Notes: generated by a model from the sequence alone, not told the origin. Shown: positions 8,959 to 20,210, counted from the first letter of the stretch. The stretch: 64,000 nucleotides of DNA from Bacteroidota bacterium (GCA_022567155.1 JADFHN010000002.1:1-64000); one strand, 5' to 3'. Numbers and translations: made by a program.

Positions 8959-9438
8959 TTACTTTTTAACGAATTTGAATACCCATTCGCCTTCAATGGA
9001 AGTTACCCTTTCATTTTGATTAGGCCTTGAAAGCACTTTATTAAAACTAAGCGTAAGATTACTTGTTGAAATATTGTCTATGTTGATTTGCTGCTGGTCG
9101 CTTCTTATGATTATATCAAGACCCGCTCCTTCGGTACCTGCAAAATCCCATGTGCCAGCCGATGGCCAGACACTTTCTTCAAATGAACTTGTGGTGTTGT
9201 AGCTTTTGCTCGTAGTTAACGTAAGCTCAAAATTCTGCCAGTCGTCTGTTCTGTCATTGCCTTCTAATGTTACCGCAGTGCCGGTTGCCAATGCCCAAGT
9301 AATGTTGCTGGTACCGGCAAGTTCTTCAAGTCGTAATTCATCTGGCGTAGGTTCAACAGGATCATCTCCTCCGCACGCGGTTATAAATATCAATCCTCCG
9401 ATCATGAGGATGAATGTTATTAAATTAAATGATTTCAT
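8959..9438 (-). CDS. Small surface lipoprotein, unknown function
   Basis: A 159-residue protein with a signal peptide and lipobox ending at ITAC, followed directly by GGDDPVEPTPDE. An acidic stretch right after the lipidated cysteine is the known export signal that sends Bacteroidota lipoproteins to the cell surface, so a surface location is inferred. The mature part is rich in Thr, Ser and Asn with alternating beta pattern (about eight strands), consistent with a small beta-barrel or beta-sandwich. No family was recognised. Monocistronic. Confidence 0.72.
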   Translation of the reverse strand: MKSFNLITFILMIGGLIFITACGGDDPVEPTPDELRLEELAGTSNITWALATGTAVTLEGNDRTDDWQNFELTLTTSKSYNTTSSFEESVWPSAGTWDFAGTEGAGLDIIIRSDQQQINIDNISTSNLTLSFNKVLSRPNQNERVTSIEGEWVFKFVKK

Positions 9439-9470
9439 AATTTATTTTGGTTTATCGAATAATCGTAATT

Positions 9471-9478
9471 CAAAAATA
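9471..9478 (-). promoter_or_regulatory. Bacteroidota-type -7 element (TATTTTTG)
   Basis: Exact TAnnTTTG on the minus strand, 32 bp upstream of the small lipoprotein start; -33 not evident. The rest of 9479-9652 holds two copies of GATAACCAA and an imperfect hairpin but no gene. Confidence 0.4.
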
Positions 9479-9652
9479 TACAATATTGGTTAATATCTAC
9501 ACTAGTTTATATGGTTATTATCAGATAACCAATCCGTGAGATAACCAAAACACATTAATTTATGTTTTTAATAAGCAAAAAGTAACCAGATTTTAAAAAT
9601 TAAAAGGCATTTATTAATCATTTGCATTTTGAGCACTGCTATTTAAATGGAA

Positions 9653-10432
9653 TTACTTCATAAATCCCTTCATGATCCCCCTGTCGGAGCTTCGTACAAA
9701 CCGGATGATTTCATCTCTTTCTTTCGAAGGTTTCATTTCCAGTTCGAGTATATCAAGTGCCATAGAGTTGTTCTTTCCTCTCAGATAAATTTGCCGGTAG
9801 ATTTCCTGAATCTCGATGATTTTATCCGAAGAGTATCCTCTTCTTCTCAGGCCGATCGAATTTATACCACTGTAACTCAGAGGCTCGCGTGCCGCTTTCG
9901 TGTAAGGTGGCACATCTTTGCGTACCAGGGAGCCGCCGCTGACCATAGCATGGGCACCTATTTTAACAAACTGGTGTATGGCAGAAGCGCCCCCGATAAT
10001 GGCATAATCTTCAATATCAACATGGCCTGCAATCTGCACGGCATTCACTAAAATACAATGATCACCGATATTACAATCATGGGCTACATGTACGTAAGCC
10101 ATCAGTAGGCAATTATTGCCTATTTTGGTTTTAAATTTATCTTTTGTACCGCGGCTTATGGTGACGCATTCCCGTATTACTGTGTTATCACCTATTACTG
10201 CGTTGGTGTCTTCACCACTGAATTTGAGGTCTTGCGGAATCGCCGATATACTGGCTCCTGGAAATATTTTAACATTTTTCCCGATACGTGCACCTTCAAA
10301 AATGTTGACGTTAGGGCCTATCCAGGTTCCTTCTTCGATTTTCACATTCTTGTCAATAACAGAAAATGGCTCGATAACCACATTCGGTGCTATTTTAGCA
10401 TCGGGATGTATGTATGCTAAAGGTTGTTTCAC
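9653..10432 (-). CDS. lpxA: UDP-N-acetylglucosamine acyltransferase LpxA
   Basis: A 259-residue left-handed beta-helix protein: hexapeptide repeats run from residue 5 to about 190, followed by a helical C-terminal domain. It begins MKQPLAYIHPDAKIAPNVVI and has HVAHDCNIGD, the segment that holds the catalytic histidine. It acylates UDP-GlcNAc at the 3-OH, the first step of lipid A synthesis in the cytosol. The last gene of the lpx operon, it overlaps lpxC-fabZ by 4 bp (ATGA). Confidence 0.96.
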   Translation of the reverse strand: MKQPLAYIHPDAKIAPNVVIEPFSVIDKNVKIEEGTWIGPNVNIFEGARIGKNVKIFPGASISAIPQDLKFSGEDTNAVIGDNTVIRECVTISRGTKDKFKTKIGNNCLLMAYVHVAHDCNIGDHCILVNAVQIAGHVDIEDYAIIGGASAIHQFVKIGAHAMVSGGSLVRKDVPPYTKAAREPLSYSGINSIGLRRRGYSSDKIIEIQEIYRQIYLRGKNNSMALDILELEMKPSKERDEIIRFVRSSDRGIMKGFMK

Positions 10433-11820
10433 GGATTTTTCTTTATCATGCTTGCGGTCATAGATCCTTCACAAACAAGATTTTTACCTACATAACCCCG
10501 CCCAGTCATTTTTGCAATGCCATGTTTTATTGGAAAATCAAGTTCGCATTTCATTATAAGCGTATCTCCGGGCAGCACCATTCTTCTGAATTTAAAATTA
10601 TCAATAGCAAGGAAATACGTCCAGTAATTTTCTGGATCAGAAACGGAGTTTAACACTAAGATGCCACCGATCTGGGCCATTGCTTCTATCTGAAGCACAC
10701 CGGGCATAACAGGGTTGCCCGGAAAGTGACCCTGAAAAAACGGCTCGTTTACGGTAACGTTTTTCACACCGGTTACCATCTGCTTGTCAAGGTGAATGAT
10801 CTTATCGACCAGTAAAAAAGGATAGCGGTGAGGGAGAATGTTCAAAATTTGATTGATATCAACCACAGGTGGAAGATCGGGGTCATATTTAGGCGCCGCT
10901 TTTTCGTTGGCAAGCATGGCCTTTTTAAGTTTTTTGGCAAATGCAATGTTGGCAGCATGTCCCGGCCTTGCTGCAAGTATCTGTGCTTTTATAGGTTTTC
11001 CCACAAGGGCCAGGTCTCCGATCACATCAAGCAGCTTATGGCGTGCCGGTTCATTTTTATGCCTGAGTTCCACATTGTTAAGTATGCCTTCTTTCTTAAC
11101 GGCCACCTTTGGCTTATTAAACAGTTTGGCAAGCTGTTCAAGTTCATTTTCTTCGACCTCGCGATCCACTATAACAATGGCATTGTTAAGGTCTCCCCCT
11201 TTAATCAAACCTTCTTTGTGGAGTTCTTCCAGCTCGTGCAGAAAACAAAATGTTCGGGAAGCAGCGATCTCTGATTCGAATTGTGAAATGTCGTTGAGCG
11301 AGGCATGCTGCGAACCTAAAACCGGTGATTTGTAATCTACCATCACCGTAATACGATAGTCATCGAGCGGTAAGGCGGCCATTTCAACGTCGCGCGACCG
11401 ATCCCTGTAAAATACGCCTTCATGTACTTCACAAAAATCACGAAGTGCATTTTGCTCTTTAGCGCCTGCTTGTTTGAGTTTTTCAACATAAGGTTTAGAG
11501 CTGCCGTCCCCGATGGGAGGTTCAGGCCCGTCAAGCTGTACAAGTACATTGTCGATCTGCATGCCCACGAGCGCTGCCAAAGTGTGTTCTACCGTGTTAA
11601 TGCGTGCACCGTTTTGTTCTATCGTTGTACCTCTGGAAAGATCAACAACATTATCAACATCAGCATCCACAATCGGTTTGCCAGGAAGATCTGTACGCTG
11701 AAATTTGATACCATGGTTGGGTGGCGCCGGCTGAAACGTCATATTTGCTTCCACACCGGTATGCAGTCCTACACCTGAAATGGTAACAGATTTTTTTATT
11801 GTATGCTGTTTTAAATTCAT
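10429..11820 (-). CDS. lpxC-fabZ: Bifunctional LpxC deacetylase / FabZ dehydratase
   Basis: A 463-residue fusion. Residues 1 to about 305 are LpxC, the zinc deacetylase that makes the committed lipid A step; TVEHTLAAL and HKNEPARHKLLDVIGD carry the metal and catalytic histidines. Residues 320-463 are FabZ, the 3-hydroxyacyl-ACP dehydratase, with HRYPFLLVDKI and the hot-dog catalytic motif GHFPGNPVMPGVLQIEAMAQ. The fusion is a known feature of Bacteroidota and joins the two enzymes that compete for hydroxyacyl-ACP. It starts 19 bp after lpxD ends. Confidence 0.96.
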   Translation of the reverse strand: MNLKQHTIKKSVTISGVGLHTGVEANMTFQPAPPNHGIKFQRTDLPGKPIVDADVDNVVDLSRGTTIEQNGARINTVEHTLAALVGMQIDNVLVQLDGPEPPIGDGSSKPYVEKLKQAGAKEQNALRDFCEVHEGVFYRDRSRDVEMAALPLDDYRITVMVDYKSPVLGSQHASLNDISQFESEIAASRTFCFLHELEELHKEGLIKGGDLNNAIVIVDREVEENELEQLAKLFNKPKVAVKKEGILNNVELRHKNEPARHKLLDVIGDLALVGKPIKAQILAARPGHAANIAFAKKLKKAMLANEKAAPKYDPDLPPVVDINQILNILPHRYPFLLVDKIIHLDKQMVTGVKNVTVNEPFFQGHFPGNPVMPGVLQIEAMAQIGGILVLNSVSDPENYWTYFLAIDNFKFRRMVLPGDTLIMKCELDFPIKHGIAKMTGRGYVGKNLVCEGSMTASMIKKNP

Positions 11821-11839
11821 TGGTTACACCTTGAGTACG

Positions 11840-12886
11840 CTAAACAGTCGGCAAATTTACTATTTTTTCCTCTAGTTCCTTCAGTCGTTTGTTTAATTCG
11901 GGTAACTTCTTGAAAACGGCATACGAATTAAGATAATTTCGATAGTCGATGGCGAAAGAGCCCAACAATTTTTCCCCTTCTTTTTTAGTGCTTTTTGATA
12001 CCCCCGCCTGGGCTCCTATACTGGTGTGGTTATCAATTACAAGGTGGCCTGCAAATCCGACCTGGCCTCCGATTACGCAATAATCGCCGATTTTAGTGGA
12101 TCCTGAAATCCCGGCCTGGCTTGCAATTACGGTATGTTTTCCGATGCAAACATTATGACCTAACTGCACAAGATTATCGAGTTTGGTTCCCTCTCCAACC
12201 ACTGTGCTGTCACCGTCCAGCGTGGCGCAGTCTATTGTGGTATTTGCTCCAAGATGAACAAAATTACCAATGACCACGTTGCCAAGTTGCGGTATGGCTT
12301 TGTATGAACCGTCTTTTTGTGGCGCATAGCCAAACCCGTCGCTGCCTACCACTGCTCCGGCATGTAAAACGCAATTTGACCCGATTATGCATTTTGAATA
12401 AATTCTGACACCTGAATGCAGAATCGTGTTGTCGCCGATTTTCACCTGATCTCCGATGTATGTGTGTGGATAGATTTTAACATCATTGCCGATATGCGTG
12501 TTATCACCAATATAAGAAAAAGCCCCTCTGTAAATGTTATCGCCTGTAGTGGAGTTTTTACCGATAAATGAGGGAGACTCCACACCGGTTTTCTGAAAAC
12601 TCAGGAACCGGTGATATTCTTCAAGCAGAATTGTAAAACTCAGATAAGGGTCGTTTACCCTTATCAGTGTAGTTTTGAGTGCATGCTTAGGCTCAAATTC
12701 TTCACCCACAATTATAGCCGAAGCATCTGAGGAGTAGATATACTTTTCGTATTTGGGATTTGATAAAAATGTGATGCTGCCTTTAGTTGCTTCCTGTATT
12801 TTCTTTAGCATCCGGATATTTTCTGATCCGTTTCCCTCAATTTTGCCGTCCAGCATGCGGGCTATCTGATCAACCGTGTACTCCAT
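11840..12886 (-). CDS. lpxD: UDP-3-O-acylglucosamine N-acyltransferase LpxD
   Basis: A 348-residue protein with an N-terminal LpxD-type uridine-binding domain, then about ten hexapeptide repeats forming a left-handed beta-helix, with [14 protein letters not shown] around the catalytic histidine, and a helical C-terminus. It adds the second hydroxyacyl chain to lipid A precursor. I chose the ATG at 12884-12886 ([12 protein letters not shown]), where the family normally begins; an upstream in-frame start at 12949 would overlap the HD gene by 47 bp. Confidence 0.94.
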   Translation of the reverse strand: MEYTVDQIARMLDGKIEGNGSENIRMLKKIQEATKGSITFLSNPKYEKYIYSSDASAIIVGEEFEPKHALKTTLIRVNDPYLSFTILLEEYHRFLSFQKTGVESPSFIGKNSTTGDNIYRGAFSYIGDNTHIGNDVKIYPHTYIGDQVKIGDNTILHSGVRIYSKCIIGSNCVLHAGAVVGSDGFGYAPQKDGSYKAIPQLGNVVIGNFVHLGANTTIDCATLDGDSTVVGEGTKLDNLVQLGHNVCIGKHTVIASQAGISGSTKIGDYCVIGGQVGFAGHLVIDNHTSIGAQAGVSKSTKKEGEKLLGSFAIDYRNYLNSYAVFKKLPELNKRLKELEEKIVNLPTV

Positions 12887-12902
12887 ACATAAAGTTTTTA
12901 CC

Positions 12903-14135
12903 TCACAAAGATATATGTTTAGGCCAGCAGAGATAATATTTTCTGACAATTTTGCTCATTGCTTTAATATTAGGCAGGTCGGCCGCTTGCGTGATATCAA
13001 TTACCCGGCCATCCTTCATCAGAATGTTTATTTTTTTACCTTCAGCAATATAAGCTGAGTTGGATATAGACCCTTTCGACACATAAAATTCCACTTCAGA
13101 TGATGTAAGCGAATATCTTGCTTTAACTTTGTTTTTGATAGTATCATAAGATTCTACTCCCGGACGTTTACTTGAGATATTTATCTGAAACAGATTTCGG
13201 CTGATTAGTGAATGGCTGAGACCGGCTAATATCTTGTCGGAATGCAAAGCCCAGACTTTCAGCGCATACCAGATATCAAAATCATCCAGTAATGTATAGT
13301 TTTCCAGGTATTTCTGGTCATTTTTAAAATTTTCAATCGTTACTTCTTTGTCAAAAAAAGGCTTCAAATGAACAGGAATAAATAAATCAACACCGTCGTA
13401 GTATAAATACCTTGCCCGGTCAATGACGTTATTGAGCATTCTGTCGGCACAAATGGCTGTTTTGTGCAGGTAAACCTGCCAGTACATTAATCTTCTGGCA
13501 CTGAGAAAATTTTCGATACTGTAAATACCCTTTTCCTCCACTACCAGCCTTTCTTCCGAAATATTCAACATCTGAATAATCCGTTCGGAGCCGATATCGC
13601 CTTCTGAAACGCCGGTAAAATAACTGTCGCGTTTGAGGTAATCTAACCTGTCCATGTCCAGCTGGCTCGATACCAGTTCATGGAAAAATTTACGCTTGTA
13701 CTGATCAGTGAATATCTGGATGGCTAGCGTTAACCTCCCATCATATTTTTTATTTAGTGTTTTCATGATAAGTAGTGATAATTCCTCATGTGGAATTACG
13801 CTGAACAGGCTATGCTCCAGCGTATGAGAAAAAGGACCATGACCGATATCATGCAGCAGGATAGCTATCAGAGCAGCTTCAGATTCTGCATCATATAAAT
13901 AATGGCCTTTTCTTCTGAAGCTATCCAGTGTTTTGTCCATCAGGTGCATGGCTCCAAGCGCATGATGAAAGCGGGTGTGCAGGGCGCCGGGGTACACCAG
14001 GTCCGTAAGTCCCAGCTGGCGTATTCTTCGCAGCCGCTGAAAAACGGGCTCCTGTATCAGGTCGTAAATCAAATCTGAGGGAATGGATATAAACCCGTAA
14101 ACAGGATCATTGATAATTTTTCTTTTATTAAACAA
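12903..14135 (-). CDS. HD domain phosphohydrolase (dGTPase/SAMHD1-like)
   Basis: A 410-residue HD-superfamily protein. [12 protein letters not shown] near 55-66 and [14 protein letters not shown] from residue 95 give the metal-binding H...HD...D pattern, and [20 protein letters not shown] is the segment typical of the dNTP triphosphohydrolase-like group. Relatives act on deoxynucleoside triphosphates, but many bacterial members are uncharacterised, so the substrate is open. It is 16 bp upstream of lpxD and in the same direction, so it seems to lead the lpx operon, an arrangement frequent in Bacteroidota. Confidence 0.88.
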   Translation of the reverse strand: MFNKRKIINDPVYGFISIPSDLIYDLIQEPVFQRLRRIRQLGLTDLVYPGALHTRFHHALGAMHLMDKTLDSFRRKGHYLYDAESEAALIAILLHDIGHGPFSHTLEHSLFSVIPHEELSLLIMKTLNKKYDGRLTLAIQIFTDQYKRKFFHELVSSQLDMDRLDYLKRDSYFTGVSEGDIGSERIIQMLNISEERLVVEEKGIYSIENFLSARRLMYWQVYLHKTAICADRMLNNVIDRARYLYYDGVDLFIPVHLKPFFDKEVTIENFKNDQKYLENYTLLDDFDIWYALKVWALHSDKILAGLSHSLISRNLFQINISSKRPGVESYDTIKNKVKARYSLTSSEVEFYVSKGSISNSAYIAEGKKINILMKDGRVIDITQAADLPNIKAMSKIVRKYYLCWPKHISL

Positions 14136-14334
14136 TTTGTCAGGAGTAAGATTTGTATTTTTATCCTGAAATTTTCATTAGCAAGATTATTTTTATTTCT
14201 AATTTTTAATATTAGTACAAAACCGGGCTAATATCTATATTTTAAAAAAAATTAACCTGTTGTAAATAAATTGTTATAGTGGAAAAATTCAGGAATTTAA
14301 ACAAAACTGCGATATAATCTGTTAGATTTAATAT

Positions 14335-15894
14335 ATGCAAAATTATAAAATACTCTGGGCAGACGATGAGATTGATCTGCTGACGCCGCATATTCTGTTT
14401 CTTGAAAATAAGGGATATGAGGTGATACCTGTAAACAGCGGATCCGATGCAGTGGACAGATGTAATGAAGAACATTTCGACATTATTTTTCTGGATGAGA
14501 ATATGCCAGGTATGACCGGACTGGAAACATTGAGTATCATCAAAGAAAAAAATCCGGAATTGCCGGTGGTAATGATAACCAAAAGCGAGGAAGAACAGAT
14601 CATGGAAGAAGCGATCGGCGCCAAAATAGCTGATTACCTGATTAAACCGCTGAATCCCAACCAGATTCTGCTTTCGGTAAAAAAAATACTGGATAATAAA
14701 CGGCTGGTAAGTGAACGGGCAAACATTTCTTATCGCCAGGATTTTTTGAATATCAGTATGGCATTCGGAGACAATCTGGATCATGACGAATGGGCAGATA
14801 TTTACCGGAAGCTTGTTTACTGGGAACTTGAGTTTGACGAAACCAAAGACAAAGGCATGATCGAAGTGCTTGTGAATCAAAAAGACGAAGCAAATACAGG
14901 TTTTGTAAAGTTCGTTATGAATAATTATGCAGGCTGGCTGAACGGCCATTCCGGAAACAGCCCGTTGCTTTCTCATAACCTGATGAAAGAGAAAGTTTTC
15001 CCTGCGCTTGACAATGGCCGGCCCGTATTTTTTGTGGTGATCGATAACCTCAGATTTGATCAGTGGCGGATAATAGCCAAAGACCTTAGAGATTATTTTA
15101 ATATTGAAAGTGAAGAGGCTTACTATAGCATATTACCTACCACAACGGGGTATTCAAGAAATTCAATATTTTCGGGTTTGCTTCCCGATGAAATGGCAGA
15201 TATTCATCCTGATATCTGGCAGGGAGAAGATTCAGAATCAGGGAAAAATAATTTCGAACACATATTTCTTGAGCGGCAGCTAAAAAAGAATAATCTGAAT
15301 GTAAAATTCAGCTACCACAAAATCAAAAACGTGATCGAAGGCAAGCAACTGGTTGACAATATCCGGAATTTTATCGCCAACGACCTCTCGGTGATTGTGT
15401 ATAATTTTGTGGACGTATTATCCCATGCACGAACGGAAATGGCTATGATCAAAGAGCTTGCTCCCGACGAATCTGCCTACCGCTCTATTACAAGGTCGTG
15501 GTTTCAGCACTCACCCTTATTCGAAGCATTGAAAATAATTGCTGAAAAGGATGTAAAGCTGATTATTACCACCGATCATGGTACGATACGGGTGAAACGA
15601 CCGTTTAAAATCGTAGGAGATAAAAATACAAACACAAACCTGCGTTACAAACATGGCAAGAATCTGGGTTTTGTTGACGAAGATATCTTTTCGGTAAAAA
15701 ATCCTGAGGATCTTCACCTTTCCAGGCTTAACGTAAGTACACAATATGTTTTTGCCATTAAAGATTATTTCTTTGCTTATCCGAATAATTATAATTATTA
15801 TGTGAAATACTACCGCGATACATTTCAGCATGGGGGTGTATCAATGGAAGAAATCATTATTCCAATTATTTCACTAAATTCGAAGAATGGTTGA
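14335..15894 (+). CDS. porX: PorX-type response regulator with PglZ (alkaline-phosphatase fold) domain
   Basis: A 519-residue two-domain protein. Residues 1-120 are a receiver domain with acidic pair D10-D11 and phospho-acceptor D54 (FLDENMPG). Residues from about 155 form a PglZ domain of the alkaline phosphatase superfamily; VIDNLRFDQWR, ILPTTTGYSRNSIFSG and TDHGTIRV supply expected metal ligands and nucleophile region. In Porphyromonas and Flavobacterium, PorX with the PorY kinase controls type IX secretion. No porY-like kinase is in the window. It overlaps tsaE by 8 bp. Confidence 0.92.
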   Translation: MQNYKILWADDEIDLLTPHILFLENKGYEVIPVNSGSDAVDRCNEEHFDIIFLDENMPGMTGLETLSIIKEKNPELPVVMITKSEEEQIMEEAIGAKIADYLIKPLNPNQILLSVKKILDNKRLVSERANISYRQDFLNISMAFGDNLDHDEWADIYRKLVYWELEFDETKDKGMIEVLVNQKDEANTGFVKFVMNNYAGWLNGHSGNSPLLSHNLMKEKVFPALDNGRPVFFVVIDNLRFDQWRIIAKDLRDYFNIESEEAYYSILPTTTGYSRNSIFSGLLPDEMADIHPDIWQGEDSESGKNNFEHIFLERQLKKNNLNVKFSYHKIKNVIEGKQLVDNIRNFIANDLSVIVYNFVDVLSHARTEMAMIKELAPDESAYRSITRSWFQHSPLFEALKIIAEKDVKLIITTDHGTIRVKRPFKIVGDKNTNTNLRYKHGKNLGFVDEDIFSVKNPEDLHLSRLNVSTQYVFAIKDYFFAYPNNYNYYVKYYRDTFQHGGVSMEEIIIPIISLNSKNG

Positions 15895-16333
15895 TGCGGT
15901 AGAGAAACAGCTCATTTTAACCTGCAAGAGTTTGTTACAGTTACCCGAAATAGCCTCTCAGATTGTTATTTTTAAGGGTAATTGTAATGTGATCGCTTTT
16001 TACGGCGAGTTGGGTGCAGGTAAAACAACTTTGATAAAATCCATTTGCAACAAAATTGATGTGGAAGACATCGTATCGAGTCCTACTTTTGCCATTATCA
16101 ATGAGTACCTTACTAATAGTAACGATCCGGTTTATCATTTTGATTTTTTCAGGATAAAAGATGCAGAAGAAGCGCTGAATATCGGAGTGGACGAATATTT
16201 ATTTTCCGGCCATTTATGTCTTATTGAATGGCCCGAAGTAGTAAATAATCTCCTGCCCGAAAAGCTTTTGAAAGTGCGCATAGAAGTAACCGGGCCTGAA
16301 TCACGAATATTTCATTTAGAAAAACATGGCTGA
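15887..16333 (+). CDS. tsaE: tRNA threonylcarbamoyladenosine biosynthesis ATPase TsaE
   Basis: A 148-residue P-loop protein with Walker A GELGAGKT at 40-47, VSSPTFAIINEY as switch region, VYHFDFFRI and LIEWPE near the Walker B area. TsaE is the ATPase that works with TsaB and TsaD to make the t6A base at tRNA position 37. Full length, cytosolic. It overlaps porX and the alanine dehydrogenase gene by 8 bp each, so the three are translationally coupled; the order porX-tsaE-ald is often seen in this phylum. Confidence 0.93.
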   Translation: MVDAVEKQLILTCKSLLQLPEIASQIVIFKGNCNVIAFYGELGAGKTTLIKSICNKIDVEDIVSSPTFAIINEYLTNSNDPVYHFDFFRIKDAEEALNIGVDEYLFSGHLCLIEWPEVVNNLLPEKLLKVRIEVTGPESRIFHLEKHG

Positions 16334-17555
16334 ATCACAAAAACCTTCCGGATTTGAAGCTCTTGCGCAGGAAACAGCACTTTATCCGCAGGAAATGTTT
16401 GCCAAAATCAAAAAGAATCAAAAATCATTTTTTATAGGCATCCCAAAGGAAATTGCATTTCAGGAAAATAGAATATGTCTGACACCGGAAGGAGTACATC
16501 TGCTCGTAAATAACGGGCATCAGATATGGATTGAATCAAACGCAGGCAAGAAAGCAAAATTTGAGGACAATGAATACAGCGAAGCGGGAGCAAAAATCGT
16601 GAACTCGGTCAAAGAAGTTTATCAGGCAGATATAATCCTGAAAATTGAGCCGCCCACATTATCGGAGATCGATTATTTCAAACCCGGACAAACCCTGATA
16701 TCGGCCCTTCAGATCGGAAATCAGACCGTGGAGTATTTACGTGCGATACTTTCAAAAAAAGTAACGGCATTGGCGTATGAATTTATTGAAGACAAAGTGG
16801 GCGGGTTTCCGATTATCCGTGCAATGAGTGAGATTGCCGGCACCGCGGCCATAATTATTGCATCCGAATACCTTAGCAGTGTCCATGAAGGAAAGGGATT
16901 GCTACTTGGCGGTATTTCGGGTGTACCACCTGCAAAAGTAGTGATCATAGGTGCAGGCACAGCTGCCGAACATGCTGTACGGTCGGCTCTGGGGCTGGGA
17001 GCTGAAGTAAAAGTATTTGATAATCACCTTTACAAGCTTCGCCGCCTGAAGCACATTATTGGAAGCCAGATTTACACCAGCACAATCGATACCATCACCC
17101 TTGCGGAATGCCTCAAAACCACAGATGTTTTAATCGGCGCATTGCGTGCCGAAAAGGGGAGAAGCAGTATCGTAATTACGGAAGATATGGTAATGAATAT
17201 GAAGCCGGACTCATTTATCATTGACCTGAGTATCGACCACGGCGGATGTGTGGACACCTCTAAGCTTACGACACTGGAAAATCCGATATTCAGAAAACAC
17301 GGTGTCATTCACTATTGTGTGCCCAATATTGCCTCGAGGGTTGCCCGCACCGCCTCTACGGCGCTAAGCAATATTTTCACTCCAACCATCCTGCGTGCGG
17401 GTGAAGAAGGCGGAATCAATGAGATGATTTTTAACCATAAGTGGTTTCTTAATGGTGTGTATGCCTACAAAGGGGCCCTGACAAACATGCATATTGCAAA
17501 CAAGTTCGGGCTTGAATGCCGCGATCTTAGCCTGCTGCGGGCAGCAAGGTTTTAG
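16326..17555 (+). CDS. ald: Alanine dehydrogenase / NAD(P) transhydrogenase alpha-like
   Basis: A 409-residue protein. After an extra N-terminal stretch of about 35 residues comes the AlaDH/PNT N-domain (FIGIPKEIAFQENRICLTPEGV), then the NAD-binding Rossmann region VVIIGAGTAAEHAVRSALG from about 204, and SIDHGGCVDTS near the substrate site. AlaDH converts L-alanine to pyruvate and ammonium. The family also includes transhydrogenase subunits, but no pntB is adjacent, so AlaDH is favoured. Its extension makes it longer than the usual 370 residues. Confidence 0.85.
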   Translation: MAESQKPSGFEALAQETALYPQEMFAKIKKNQKSFFIGIPKEIAFQENRICLTPEGVHLLVNNGHQIWIESNAGKKAKFEDNEYSEAGAKIVNSVKEVYQADIILKIEPPTLSEIDYFKPGQTLISALQIGNQTVEYLRAILSKKVTALAYEFIEDKVGGFPIIRAMSEIAGTAAIIIASEYLSSVHEGKGLLLGGISGVPPAKVVIIGAGTAAEHAVRSALGLGAEVKVFDNHLYKLRRLKHIIGSQIYTSTIDTITLAECLKTTDVLIGALRAEKGRSSIVITEDMVMNMKPDSFIIDLSIDHGGCVDTSKLTTLENPIFRKHGVIHYCVPNIASRVARTASTALSNIFTPTILRAGEEGGINEMIFNHKWFLNGVYAYKGALTNMHIANKFGLECRDLSLLRAARF

Positions 17556-17564
17556 CCGGTGAGC

Positions 17565-20210
17565 TTATAACTCTGCCAGCGCAACTTCAAGGGCTTTTAT
17601 CTTCACCAAGGCATCAGCCTGCTTTTTGCGTTCATTTTCTATGACATTTTGCGGAGCATTTTGCACAAAACGTTCATTATGCAGTTTTTTCTCTACTGAA
17701 GCTAGAAAACCCCTTATATAATCCAGCTCCCTGGTAATGTTTTCCTTTTCTTTTTTTACATCTATTCCCCTGGTGGCAGGAATAAAGAACTCGTCTTTAC
17801 CGATGACAAATCCCAGATTTGGGCCTTCTTTTTCATTTACTTCCACAAAAGATTTTAGGTAAGCAAGCTTGGTAATAACAGGTAAAAATCTCCGGTAACT
17901 CCTGAGATCTCCTTTCAGATGGAGCTCAAGGTGCTGCTTTGCAAGTATATTTTTAGAATTTCTGATATTCCTAACTTGTGATATTACTTCAAAAGCTTTT
18001 TTCGCTTCATCAAGAATCACCTTGTCATGTTTCTCAGGTTGTGGCCAGGAAGCTACAATAATGCAATCCTTTTCGTCTCTTTCCCTGATCTGATGCCATA
18101 TTTCTTCGGTAATAAACGGCATAAAGGGATGCAGCAACCGGATCACATTCTCGAAAAAAGTAACGGTCGCTTCATAAGTTTTCCTGTCAATAGGTTTTTC
18201 ATAGGCAGGTTTGATCATTTCAAGATACCAGGAGCAGAAATCATCCCAGATAAAAGAATAGGTGATCATCAGCGCATCTGATATCCTGAACTTATCGTAT
18301 TGCTCATTGAGGTGTTTGAGTATCTCATCGAACCGTTGCTGAAACCAGAGTATTGCTGTTTCGTTTGCTTCAGGCATCTCTACACCACTTTCGATTTTCC
18401 ATCCTTTCACCAGCCTGAAGGCATTCCATATCTTATTTGCAAATTTTCTTCCCTGCTCACACAGCTTAACGTCGAAAAGGAGATCATTGCCTGCAGGCGA
18501 ACTGAATAGCATGCCTGTGCGTACACCATCGGCTCCGTATTTTTGAATCAACTCCAGCGGATCCGGCGAATTACCAAGCGATTTAGACATTTTTCTGCCC
18601 TGCTTATCCCTTACTATTCCGGTAAGATATACATTGTTGAATGGCCGCTCATCCATGTATTCGTATCCGTAAATGATCATCCGTGCCACCCAGAAAAAAA
18701 GGATCTCAGGAGCCGTGACCAGGTCGTTTGTTGGATAATAGTATGAAATATCATTATTGCCCGGATTCTTAATCCCGTCGAACACGGTGATTGGCCAGAG
18801 ACCGCTGCTGAACCAGGTGTCAAGCACATCTTCATCCTGTATCAGGTCGTCGGCCGTTAGTTGCATGTTTCGGGTGTCTTTTTGAGCCTGGATCAGAGCT
18901 TCTTCTTTAGTTTCTGCAACAAAAACCCTGGCGTCCGGATCAGCGGGATTTTCTGAAGTGAGGTAATATGCAGGAATCCGATGGCCCCACCATAACTGCC
19001 TTGATATACACCAGTCGCGCACATTTTCCATCCAATGCCGGTACATATTCTTGAACTTGGAAGGTACGAGTTGCACCGTATCATTCATAACACTATTGAG
19101 CGCCGGCTTGGTCAACTTATCCATTTTTACATACCACTGCAACGACAGCCTGGGTTCTACAACGGCCTCGGTTCTTTCCGAAAAACCGACATTGCTCACG
19201 TAGTCTTCAATTTTTACGATATAACCGGCATGCTTCAGGTCCTTTACAATTTCTTCCCGTGCTTCAAACCGGTCTTTCCCGATATATAACTGTGCATTGC
19301 TGTTCAATGTCCCGTCATCATTAAAAATATCAATAACCTCAAGATTATGTTTTATCCCCAGGTCATAGTCATTCATGTCGTGTGCCGGGGTCACTTTAAG
19401 GCAACCCGTACCAAATTCCATATCCACATAACTATCTTTAATAATCGGGATGGACCTGTCTATTAATGGCACGATGGCTTTTTTCCCTTTTAAATGACGA
19501 AAGCGTTCATCGTTGGGGTGTATGCAAATGGCGGTATCGCCCAGGATGGTTTCGGGCCGTGTGGTGGCAATCGTAAGAAAACCATCCTCCCCTTCGATGT
19601 TGTACTTCACATAGTAAAGCTTTGAAGCCACCTCTTTATGAATAACTTCGTCATCAGCAAGGGCAGTCAGGCTGGCCGGGTCCCAGTTTACCATTCGGTA
19701 TCCACGGTAGATGTTTCCTTTTTTATAGAGATCAACAAATACGTTGATTACCGAATCATACAGGTCAGGCTCCATGGTAAATCGTGTACGATCCCAGTCG
19801 CAGGAAGCACCTAGTTTTTTCAACTGTTCAAGAATGATCCCGCCATATTTTTCGGTCCATGCCCAGGCATGTTTTATAAACTCTTCACGCGTAATATCTT
19901 GTTTTCTGATACCCCGGTCTTTCAGCATTTTTACTACCTTTGCCTCGGTGGCAATAGAAGCATGATCAGTACCCGGTATCCAGCACGCTTCCTTACCCAT
20001 CATTCTGGCTCTACGTATAAGAACATCCTGGAGGGTATTGTTTAGCATGTGTCCCATGTGTAACACGCCAGTGACATTCGGAGGCGGAATTACTATGGTA
20101 TAAGGTTCCTTTTCAGGGTTGGGTTCGGAGTGGAAAAATCCCTGATCGAGCCAGTGACGGTACCATTTGTCTTCTACTTCTTTCGGATTATATTTTGCTG
20201 AAAGCGACAT
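17565..20210 (-). CDS. valS: Valyl-tRNA synthetase
   Basis: An 881-residue class I synthetase. The HIGH motif is HMGH at 51-54 inside [22 protein letters not shown] occurs intact near residue 540 ([11 protein letters not shown]). The editing domain lies between them with [17 protein letters not shown], the anticodon domain follows, and the C-terminal coiled-coil arm ([19 protein letters not shown]) is present. Length is normal. It charges tRNA-Val. It stands alone, convergent with the alanine dehydrogenase gene only 9 bp away. Confidence 0.97.
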   Translation of the reverse strand: MSLSAKYNPKEVEDKWYRHWLDQGFFHSEPNPEKEPYTIVIPPPNVTGVLHMGHMLNNTLQDVLIRRARMMGKEACWIPGTDHASIATEAKVVKMLKDRGIRKQDITREEFIKHAWAWTEKYGGIILEQLKKLGASCDWDRTRFTMEPDLYDSVINVFVDLYKKGNIYRGYRMVNWDPASLTALADDEVIHKEVASKLYYVKYNIEGEDGFLTIATTRPETILGDTAICIHPNDERFRHLKGKKAIVPLIDRSIPIIKDSYVDMEFGTGCLKVTPAHDMNDYDLGIKHNLEVIDIFNDDGTLNSNAQLYIGKDRFEAREEIVKDLKHAGYIVKIEDYVSNVGFSERTEAVVEPRLSLQWYVKMDKLTKPALNSVMNDTVQLVPSKFKNMYRHWMENVRDWCISRQLWWGHRIPAYYLTSENPADPDARVFVAETKEEALIQAQKDTRNMQLTADDLIQDEDVLDTWFSSGLWPITVFDGIKNPGNNDISYYYPTNDLVTAPEILFFWVARMIIYGYEYMDERPFNNVYLTGIVRDKQGRKMSKSLGNSPDPLELIQKYGADGVRTGMLFSSPAGNDLLFDVKLCEQGRKFANKIWNAFRLVKGWKIESGVEMPEANETAILWFQQRFDEILKHLNEQYDKFRISDALMITYSFIWDDFCSWYLEMIKPAYEKPIDRKTYEATVTFFENVIRLLHPFMPFITEEIWHQIRERDEKDCIIVASWPQPEKHDKVILDEAKKAFEVISQVRNIRNSKNILAKQHLELHLKGDLRSYRRFLPVITKLAYLKSFVEVNEKEGPNLGFVIGKDEFFIPATRGIDVKKEKENITRELDYIRGFLASVEKKLHNERFVQNAPQNVIENERKKQADALVKIKALEVALAEL

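Noticed and set aside
14242-14976. 244-codon open frame antisense to porX
   Set aside because: Composition (many F, H, I) is that of a reverse-strand shadow, and porX is well supported.
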